6,432 nucleotides of DNA from Myxococcota bacterium (GTDB taxonomy: Bacteria > Myxococcota_A > Polyangia > HGW-17). Position numbers and translations under genes: made by a program. The stretch is taken from the NCBI GenBank assembly GCA_018821745.1, contig JAHJLU010000683.1:1-6432 (forward strand), written 5' to 3'. Positions 1 through 4,816 of this stretch are shown piece by piece (position 1 is the first letter of the stretch; each line of letters begins with the position of its first letter). Under the pieces are notes generated by a model, which was given only the letters and a program-made list of their open reading frames with translations, searched no databases and had not been told where the DNA came from.

Positions 1-1082
1 AATACTACGAACTGATAGAGGTCCTCAAAAAGCGGGTTGAGCATTTCAACGCTGCCGGCGATGGCGAAAAGGCTATCTTCTACCTCGATCAGATGGCTCG
101 CATCTGGGAAGAGAAACTGGAAACTCCCGGTGAGGCTATCAAAATTCTGGAACAGATTCTGTCAGCCAATCCGTCCAATGTCACGGCTCTTACGGGGATG
201 GCCCGTCTGTATGAGAACATGCAGGATTGGGAGAAGTGTCAGCAGTATTTGGAAAAGGCAGCCCTTCTTGAGCCCCAGGGCCGTGAAGGCGCCGAGCTGG
301 CCTACAGAAGGGGTAACATCGCCCTGAAACTCAATGATGAAGAGGTTGCTCAGCAGCGCTGGGAAGAGGCCCTCAGACTCTACGCAATGCACGAAGAGGC
401 CTTTGAGGCGCTCTCCAAGATTGTGACAGCCAAGGGCGACAAACAGACCCTGGTTCGACTTTACCAGCTCAAGCTTCCTTTGGTGGAGGATCCCGAGGAA
501 AAACTCCCCATGCTCCTCACCATATCCGATCTGTTTGTCGATGTGGGTGCCTCCGAGGCGGCCTTCCCGTACCTGGAAGAGGCGGTCGAGATCGATCCCG
601 AGAACACCAGCGTCAAGCGAAAGCTGGGCGATATCCATTTTGCCGCAGGCCACAACGCCAAGGCCATGGAGATTTATACAGAACTGGCTGACTTGCTCGA
701 AGATAACCGAAAAATGAAGCATGATCTGGCTATCATTTACGAGCGCATGGCAGGCATTAAAGAGGTGGAGGGCGATCTGGAGGCTGCAATCGAGTTGTCC
801 AGCAAGGCCCAGCGCATGGATCCAACCTATGTGACCAATGTCATCAAGTTGGCCCAGCTCCACGTGAAAGCCGGCGAACTGGACAAGGGCCAGAAGCTCT
901 ACCGGGCCCTCCTGTTCCAGAAGCTCGATGGGGAAATCACCAAAGGGGAAATCTTCCTGGAAGTTGCCAAACTCGATCTGGCCATGGGAAATCAGCCCAA
1001 GGCCCTGGCATCCGCCAAGCGAGGGCTCTCTGAAGAGCCCAGCAATGAAGCCATCAAGGCCTTCATTGAAGAGAATTCATGA
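1..1082 (+). CDS. Tetratricopeptide-repeat protein (3' part; N-terminus outside window)
   Basis: The frame is open from the left edge (first complete codon at 3) to TGA at 1080-1082, giving 359 residues. The first in-frame ATG, at 93, is internal: repeat sequence in the same style (YYELIEVLKKR...) continues before it, so the true start lies upstream of the window. The protein is almost entirely helical, with about eight to nine TPR-like helix pairs at roughly 23-58, 59-92, 96-129, 130-163 (degenerate), 166-200, 201-233, 235-274 (longer, with a charged insertion), 276-308 and 315-347. Typical TPR spacing is visible, for example A-R-L-Y ... W-E-K ... Y-L-E-K-A and A-x-x-x-Y-L-E-E-A-V-E-I-D-P. 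No transmembrane segment or catalytic motif is seen in this part. TPR arrays are protein-binding scaffolds; the partner cannot be told from sequence. The stop overlaps the engB start (ATGA), suggesting co-translation. Localisation is unknown because the N-terminus is missing. Confidence 0.9.
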   Translation, partial: YYELIEVLKKRVEHFNAAGDGEKAIFYLDQMARIWEEKLETPGEAIKILEQILSANPSNVTALTGMARLYENMQDWEKCQQYLEKAALLEPQGREGAELAYRRGNIALKLNDEEVAQQRWEEALRLYAMHEEAFEALSKIVTAKGDKQTLVRLYQLKLPLVEDPEEKLPMLLTISDLFVDVGASEAAFPYLEEAVEIDPENTSVKRKLGDIHFAAGHNAKAMEIYTELADLLEDNRKMKHDLAIIYERMAGIKEVEGDLEAAIELSSKAQRMDPTYVTNVIKLAQLHVKAGELDKGQKLYRALLFQKLDGEITKGEIFLEVAKLDLAMGNQPKALASAKRGLSEEPSNEAIKAFIEENS

Positions 1083-1711
1083 CAAGCCCCACGCCAACTG
1101 TGATCAGCGCTTCTTTTATCACCGGCGCCCGCAGCAAAGAATACATACCAGATGCCAATCTGCCGGAGATTGCCGTTGCCGGTCGATCCAACGTTGGGAA
1201 GTCATCGTTGCTGCGGATCCTTCTCGATAACCGAAAACTGGTGCGCGTCAGCCAGACTCCCGGTAGAACACGGGAAGTAAATTTTTTCCGTGTCGACACC
1301 AGGGAGCTGGGCAGTTTTGTATTAGCTGACCTGCCCGGTTACGGCTACGCCAAGGTGCCGGTCTCCCTGAAAAAAGAGTGGGGCGCGTTCATTACCCGGT
1401 ATCTGGAAGAGCGCCAGGAACTGATAACCGTTGTGCTCCTGCTCGATGCCCGGCGTGAAGTGCGCAACGAGGAGAAGGAGTTTGTCATGTGGCTCGATCA
1501 GTTGGGGATCCCCACACTGCTGGTGGTCACCAAGATCGACAAGGTCTCCAAAACTGAACGCGGCGCGGCGCTGCAGCGAATAAAAAGAGAAATGAATCTG
1601 GCTTCACTCCCTCTCATCTTCAGCGCCCAGACAAAGGAGGGACTGGAGGCAATCTGGCGCAAGCTCTCTGTGGCCCTCGCCAGTGTCGAGGAATCCCATG
1701 TCGAGCCATGA
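1079..1711 (+). CDS. engB: Ribosome biogenesis GTP-binding protein EngB/YsxC
   Basis: This 210-residue protein belongs to the EngB (YihA/YsxC) branch of the TrmE-Era-EngA-EngB GTPases, cytoplasmic proteins needed for late assembly of the large ribosomal subunit. All G motifs are visible: G1/P-loop GRSNVGKS at 35-42, the G2 threonine T60 within QTPGRT, G3 DLPGYGYAKVP at 84-94 (the EngB hallmark), G4 TKIDK at 151-155 and G5 SAQ at 182-184. The length matches the family (about 195-215 residues). The start is ATG 1079, which overlaps the TPR stop by four bases (ATGA) and has a modest purine-rich GAAGAG about five bases upstream; the N-terminal segment before the P-loop has normal length. The helix after G3 reads L-D-A-R-R-E-V where many homologues have L-D-x-R-H-x-P, a mild deviation. 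Family assignment is very secure; essentiality is known for several bacteria but not shown here. Confidence 0.98.
   Translation: MTSPTPTVISASFITGARSKEYIPDANLPEIAVAGRSNVGKSSLLRILLDNRKLVRVSQTPGRTREVNFFRVDTRELGSFVLADLPGYGYAKVPVSLKKEWGAFITRYLEERQELITVVLLLDARREVRNEEKEFVMWLDQLGIPTLLVVTKIDKVSKTERGAALQRIKREMNLASLPLIFSAQTKEGLEAIWRKLSVALASVEESHVEP
1688..1692 (+). promoter_or_regulatory. Shine-Dalgarno site setting the rimI start
   Basis: GAGGA lies five bases before ATG 1698, inside the last codons of engB. This favours ATG 1698 over the in-frame GTG at 1683, which would add five residues and has no comparable purine-rich site at the right distance. Confidence 0.7.
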
Positions 1712-2165
1712 GATTATTCCCCTGGACCGCGGTCATCTCAATGAAATTCTGGATATAGAAGTCCTCTCCTTTGGATCCCCCTGGACCGAGGTGGCTTTCC
1801 TCGGAGAGTTCGTCCAGCCCCACTCTTTCACCTATGGAGTGGTTTCCCTGACTGACCACAAGGTGATGGCTTATATTGTGTTTTGGCTCCTTGAGGATGA
1901 GGTCCACATTCTCAATCTTGCTGTCCATCCGGCTTTTCGCCGGGAAGGACTGGCCAATTCCCTCTTGACCTATCTCGTCGATGTATCCCAGAAGGCCATG
2001 TGCCGTCTGGTGTTTCTGGAAGTGCGTCCCTCCAACCTCGCCGCGCTGCGGCTCTATGAGTCTTTCGGATTCGTCAAGGTGGGGATTCGGCCCAACTATT
2101 ACACAGATACCAGTGAGGACGCCCACTTGTACACGCTCTTCCTGGAGGATTCCCATGACTATTGA
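1698..2165 (+). CDS. rimI: GNAT N-acetyltransferase, RimI type (ribosomal protein bS18-alanine acetyltransferase-like)
   Basis: From ATG 1698 the protein has 155 residues, close to the roughly 150 usual for RimI. RimI enzymes transfer an acetyl group from acetyl-CoA to the N-terminal alanine of ribosomal protein S18 and sometimes to other N-termini. Visible features are the N-terminal PWTEVAF segment (28-34), the beta-4 strand HILNLAVHP (70-78), the acetyl-CoA pyrophosphate loop RREGLA at 81-86 (the R/Q-x-x-G-x-G/A motif), LEVRPSN (107-113) with E108, and ALRLYESFGF (116-125) with Y120. E108 and Y120 have the same spacing (12) as the proposed base/acid pair Glu103 and Tyr115 of Salmonella RimI. 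The C-terminal RPNYYTD...EDAHLYTL is also RimI-like. It overlaps engB by 14 bases and the next gene by 11. Broader N-alpha-acetyltransferase specificity is possible. Confidence 0.9.
   Translation: MSSHEIIPLDRGHLNEILDIEVLSFGSPWTEVAFLGEFVQPHSFTYGVVSLTDHKVMAYIVFWLLEDEVHILNLAVHPAFRREGLANSLLTYLVDVSQKAMCRLVFLEVRPSNLAALRLYESFGFVKVGIRPNYYTDTSEDAHLYTLFLEDSHDY
2144..2149 (+). promoter_or_regulatory. Shine-Dalgarno site of the toroid-protein gene
   Basis: GGAGGA lies five bases before ATG 2155, inside the rimI coding end. This strong site decides the start: the frame is open further upstream to an ATG at 1981, but that stretch lies wholly within rimI in another frame and its translation is arginine- and proline-rich, typical of shadow reading. 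Confidence 0.75.
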
Positions 2166-3822
2166 ATCAGGTATCAAAGATATCTATATGGGACTGGGTA
2201 TATCCCAGATACCCCGTTTCCTCTCCACCATGGACCGAAACCCCCTCTCCCCCACCTACGGGTGTGCGCACCGGGAGTATTGGCTGGCCCGGGCCGTTGA
2301 TTTCCCCTCCTCCATCGCCCAGTACGGGATCCTGGGGCTCACGCTGGCCTATGAGACCCCCTTCCCGGGGAACCAGTTTTACCAGCACAGCAAGGTGGCC
2401 CAGTGGATAAAAGCGGGGCTGCTCTATCTGACCTCCATCCAGCACAACGACGGCTCCTTTGACGAGTTCTATCCCAACGAGCGCGGATGGGCAGGTCCCA
2501 CGGGGTTTTTACTCCACGCCATGAATCACGCCTACCCCAGCATCAAAGCGATCCTGACTCCCGAGGAGGAGCAGCAGACCCGCACCATGATGCTCAAGGC
2601 AGCCCGCTTCCTGGGAGAGAATGACGAGATTGGCGTTCTGGCAAACCACCACGCCATGGCCCTTTTGCCCCTGGCTGAGACCATCGAGCTCTTTGACGCC
2701 CGGGAGCTGGAGCCCCTGTTCGCCGAACGAAAGGCTGACTTCCTCACATACTGTCACGAGGAGGGCTGGTGCCTGGAGTACGACGGTGTGGATCCGGGAT
2801 ACCTGAGCGCCACCGTGACCTTCCTCGCCCGGCTTCTCATGGTGAGAAAGGATCCGGAGCTTGCCGAAGTGGCACGCAAGGCCCTCAACTTCACCCAGTA
2901 CTTTGTGTACCCCGATTATCACTATGGCGGGACCCTTGGCTCCCGGGAGACCTTCCATTTTTACTCCCACGGATATGAGCTCCTGGGTGAGGAACATCCC
3001 CTGGCGCTGGCCCAGGCAAACCACATGGCCAAAGGGTTTTTAAAGGGTGCCTCGGTCTATCCCGCCCTCCAGGCGGAGCGATATTTTGTGTATCGCATCC
3101 CCGAGTTTCTCTTCTCTTCCCGTGACGTCGCCAAAAGACCCAAAGAGCTGCCGCTCCTGCCCTGGCAGAGCAAGGAAGACACCAGCTTCTATTTCGAAGG
3201 CGCGGGCATCTGGGGTGGCAAGAGGGGGCAATACTACGCCGTGGTCAACCTGGCCCGCGGTGGGAACATGAAGATCTTCCGGGTGGGCAGGGACGACGGT
3301 GAGATCATCACCTCCGACTGCGGCATCTCCGGCATTCTGGAGGATGGGACCATGTTCACCTCATCGTGGATTGACCCCCATCGGAAATTCTCCGCCCACG
3401 AGGTGGAGGCCACGGTCACCCAGCGGTGTCTCACCATCAACTCCCAGACCTTCGACCCCGTAAAGATGGCAGTCTTTCGGACCGGGATGGCTGCCCTGGG
3501 CTGGCACCACAAGACCGCCTACCACCTCAAGGGTCTCATCCGCAAAGTCCTCATGCTGCGCAACAAGACCGTCCCCATCACCTTGCGACGCCACATCGTC
3601 TTCAACGCCTCGGGTATTACCGTGACCGACGAGATAACCGCCGCCCGAACCCTGAGAATCAAAAAGCTCCTCCTGGGCGAGGAGCTGCCCGTTCGGTACG
3701 TTCCCCAGTCTCGCTACTTCCAGCCCGCTGAGCTCCATGTCAAGGGATACGACCTCTCCTCCACGGAAATGAAAAAGCTCCAGGACACGGGCAAACTCAT
3801 CATCACCCGCCAGTTCGAATAA
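2155..3822 (+). CDS. Putative (alpha/alpha)-toroid polysaccharide lyase-like protein, heparinase II/III style
   Basis: This 555-residue protein starts at ATG 2155 behind a strong GGAGGA and overlaps rimI by 11 bases. The N-terminal half (about 1-330) is helix-rich with aromatic, conserved-looking loops: NDGSFDEFYPNERG (98-111), LANHHAMALLPL (162-173), GWCLEYDGVDPGYLS (204-218) and YGGTLGSRETFHFYSHGYE (257-275). The C-terminal half (about 340-555) is beta-rich, for example FYFEGAGIWGG and ITVTDEIT. A toroid followed by a beta-sandwich is the layout of heparinase II/III-type and related alginate lyases (PL12, PL15, PL17, PL21). N164-H165/H166 and Y216 (or Y209) lie roughly where those enzymes carry an Asn/His and a catalytic Tyr about 55 residues apart; this is an analogy from memory, not an alignment. 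No signal peptide or membrane helix is seen, so it looks cytoplasmic. It could instead be a glycoside hydrolase or a glycan-biosynthesis accessory protein. Fold call moderate, enzymatic call low. Confidence 0.6.
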   Translation: MTIESGIKDIYMGLGISQIPRFLSTMDRNPLSPTYGCAHREYWLARAVDFPSSIAQYGILGLTLAYETPFPGNQFYQHSKVAQWIKAGLLYLTSIQHNDGSFDEFYPNERGWAGPTGFLLHAMNHAYPSIKAILTPEEEQQTRTMMLKAARFLGENDEIGVLANHHAMALLPLAETIELFDARELEPLFAERKADFLTYCHEEGWCLEYDGVDPGYLSATVTFLARLLMVRKDPELAEVARKALNFTQYFVYPDYHYGGTLGSRETFHFYSHGYELLGEEHPLALAQANHMAKGFLKGASVYPALQAERYFVYRIPEFLFSSRDVAKRPKELPLLPWQSKEDTSFYFEGAGIWGGKRGQYYAVVNLARGGNMKIFRVGRDDGEIITSDCGISGILEDGTMFTSSWIDPHRKFSAHEVEATVTQRCLTINSQTFDPVKMAVFRTGMAALGWHHKTAYHLKGLIRKVLMLRNKTVPITLRRHIVFNASGITVTDEITAARTLRIKKLLLGEELPVRYVPQSRYFQPAELHVKGYDLSSTEMKKLQDTGKLIITRQFE

Positions 3823-3858
3823 TCTTCCCCTGAGCGTGGGCAAAGAAAGTAAAACACT

Positions 3859-3890
3859 GCCGGAATAGTACCCGGAGGCCCGGCGTTGTT
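3859..3890 (+). terminator. Weak candidate terminator after the toroid gene
   Basis: Stem GCCGG/CCGGC (3859-3863 / 3880-3884) with a 16-base loop is followed by GTTGTT (3885-3890). It sits about 37 bases after the operon's last stop. The stem is short, the loop long and the U-tract broken, so intrinsic termination is doubtful. Confidence 0.2.
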
Positions 3891-3901
3891 CAGGGTGGAA
3901 G

Positions 3902-3932
3902 CTGACGTCTTGGCGCTCCACGCATCGATAAT
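3902..3932 (+). promoter_or_regulatory. Possible sigma-70-type promoter for the outer-membrane protein gene
   Basis: GATAAT (3927-3932) matches the -10 consensus at five of six positions. CTGACG (3902-3907) lies 19 bases upstream as a poor -35. A second option is TTGACT (3958-3963, five of six) with CATTCT (3981-3986) at 17-base spacing, whose -10 is poor. Neither is convincing alone. The separation of the downstream gene from the operon by 191 bases makes its own promoter plausible. Confidence 0.25.
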
Positions 3933-3977
3933 GAAACAAAAAATGAACGGGTACTGTTTGACTTTCACCAACCGCAG

Positions 3978-3994
3978 GTCCATTCTCATGGGAC
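3978..3994 (+). promoter_or_regulatory. Small hairpin just upstream of the ribosome binding site
   Basis: GTCCAT (3978-3983) pairs with ATGGGAC (3988-3994) with one bulged G and a TCTC tetraloop. It ends eight bases before the AAGGAG site, so in mRNA it could stabilise the 5' end or affect initiation. No function is demonstrated. Confidence 0.25.
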
Positions 3995-4001
3995 GCAACA
4001 C

Positions 4002-4007
4002 AAGGAG
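4002..4007 (+). promoter_or_regulatory. Shine-Dalgarno site of the beta-barrel gene
   Basis: AAGGAG followed by six T residues lies directly before ATG 4014, giving ideal spacing of six bases and an unstructured start. It supports strong translation from this ATG. Confidence 0.8.
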
Positions 4008-4013
4008 TTTTTT

Positions 4014-4688
4014 ATGAAGCACATCGTCTCCACTTTTGGTTTTCTTCTTCTCTTCACCTTCTCTCTCTCCACCTTCGCCGCAGAGGGTACCAAAGCGGTT
4101 CCTCCCGAAAAGAGAGTCGACAACTGGTCCATTGGTGCGGGGTTTCTCAGTTCGGGATACAGCTACGCCCTGGCGGGATATATGGGGGGACTCTCCTCCT
4201 ATGCTTCCACCCCTACCTCCTCCATGACCCTGGAGAGGAGGCTCAGTGACAACCTGTGGCTCACCATGGGGCTATCCTCCAGTTTCTCCGTGGTGGATGA
4301 TGAAGCCGACATCAACGCCGGGTACACCATTACTACCCAATCCTTCGTCACCGAAGTGGCCATTGGTTTCCGCTATATCTTCAACCCCCGTGGCGCGGTG
4401 GAGATTTCAGCCTTCGGAGGCCTGAGCTTTGTCTACGGTACCCAGACCCAGGAGACGGACACAGAGGAGTGGACCAGCCGCTCCCTGGCCCCGGGTCTGG
4501 TCGTGGGGCTGGCCCTGGAGCGCTGCCTCCTGGATAACCTCTATTTGCGGCTCCACACCACCATCGGGAGCGTCTACTATTCGACCGTCAAGAGTGAGGA
4601 GAAGGACTCCGGAGCCACTGCGGACATGAACCAAATCCGCGGCGGCATCTCCCTGAACCCGGGAATCCAGCTCCGCCTCACGTTTTAA
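4014..4688 (+). CDS. Exported beta-barrel outer-membrane-like protein
   Basis: The 224-residue product opens with a typical signal peptide: MKH, a hydrophobic core FGFLLLFTFSLS, then T-F-A|A-E-G, with cleavage likely after A22. The mature part alternates polar and hydrophobic residues in strands separated by polar turns, roughly 38-45, 71-92, 109-122, 128-141, 157-169, 176-190 and 209-224. It ends in L-R-L-T-F; a terminal phenylalanine is the usual assembly signal recognised by the Bam machinery in Gram-negative outer-membrane barrels. Size and strand number suit an eight-stranded barrel of the OmpA/OmpX/opacity-porin kind. One lone cysteine, C171, is present in the mature chain. No specific subfamily is recognised and no substrate can be named. 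The gene stands 191 bases after the operon with its own strong ribosome binding site, so it may be transcribed separately. Export is well supported, the barrel fold moderately so. Confidence 0.8.
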   Translation: MKHIVSTFGFLLLFTFSLSTFAAEGTKAVPPEKRVDNWSIGAGFLSSGYSYALAGYMGGLSSYASTPTSSMTLERRLSDNLWLTMGLSSSFSVVDDEADINAGYTITTQSFVTEVAIGFRYIFNPRGAVEISAFGGLSFVYGTQTQETDTEEWTSRSLAPGLVVGLALERCLLDNLYLRLHTTIGSVYYSTVKSEEKDSGATADMNQIRGGISLNPGIQLRLTF

Positions 4689-4747
4689 TTTGCCCCCCAC
4701 CATAGCCTCCCAACTCCATCAATAGAGTGTTCCTCTGCAAATCCTCC

Positions 4748-4777
4748 CCTGTGCAATGATTCCCTGCAGGTTTTATT
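4748..4777 (+). terminator. Weak candidate terminator in the convergent gap
   Basis: CCTGTG (4748-4753) can pair with TGCAGG (4765-4770), four Watson-Crick and two G-U pairs around an 11-base loop, followed by TTTTATT. It lies 60 bases after the beta-barrel stop. The rest of the 128-base convergent gap shows no better hairpin for either strand. Confidence 0.2.
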
Positions 4778-4816
4778 AAAAAATGGATCTCCGGGGAAGG
4801 CTGGCGCGCTTGGCGA

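Larger units (their letters stand above)
3859..3959 (+). other. Candidate structured intergenic RNA / leader element
   Basis: In the gap after the toroid gene, GAATAGTACCCG (3863-3874) can pair with CGGGTACTGTTT (3948-3959): twelve contiguous pairs, two of them G-U, with an uninterrupted Watson-Crick core of eight. Inside it, GTGGA(A)GC at 3895-3902 pairs with GCTCCAC at 3915-3921 (seven pairs, one bulged A). A competing hairpin GCCGG 3859-3863 / CCGGC 3880-3884 holds the 5' arm of the long helix in its 16-base loop, so the two forms could alternate or form a pseudoknot. No known riboswitch family is recognised. A helix of this size can arise by chance in about 190 bases (rough expectation of order 0.1-0.3), so this is only a candidate. 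Confidence 0.3.

Noticed and set aside
162..863. Long minus-strand open frame of 233 codons opposite the TPR gene
   Set aside because: It mirrors the TPR coding frame, has no recognisable domain or ribosome binding site, and the plus-strand repeat pattern is clearly the real protein.
1683..1697. GTG 1683 as rimI start
   Set aside because: It adds only five residues before a second methionine that has GAGGA at ideal spacing.
1981..2154. Upstream extension of the toroid gene to ATG 1981 (613 residues)
   Set aside because: The added 58 residues read through rimI in another frame and are low-quality Arg/Pro/Ser-rich sequence; ATG 2155 has a strong ribosome binding site.
2509..3024. Minus-strand open frame of 171 codons inside the toroid gene
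   Set aside because: Antisense shadow of a codon-biased gene; the plus-strand frame is continuous and contains coherent motifs.
3361..3939. Minus-strand open frame of 192 codons overlapping the toroid gene end and the gap
   Set aside because: Its start would lie in the gap, but no ribosome binding site or domain is evident and most of it is antisense to the toroid gene.
3823..4013. Known riboswitch (cyclic-di-GMP-I type) or integron attC site in the gap
   Set aside because: GGGACGCAACA near the end recalls part of the cyclic-di-GMP-I motif but the rest of that consensus is absent, and no pair of attC core sites is found.
4764..4771. CCTGCAGG palindrome before a T-run, as terminator on its own
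   Set aside because: A perfect palindrome with no loop can form only two pairs as a hairpin; only the longer imperfect stem was kept, at low confidence.
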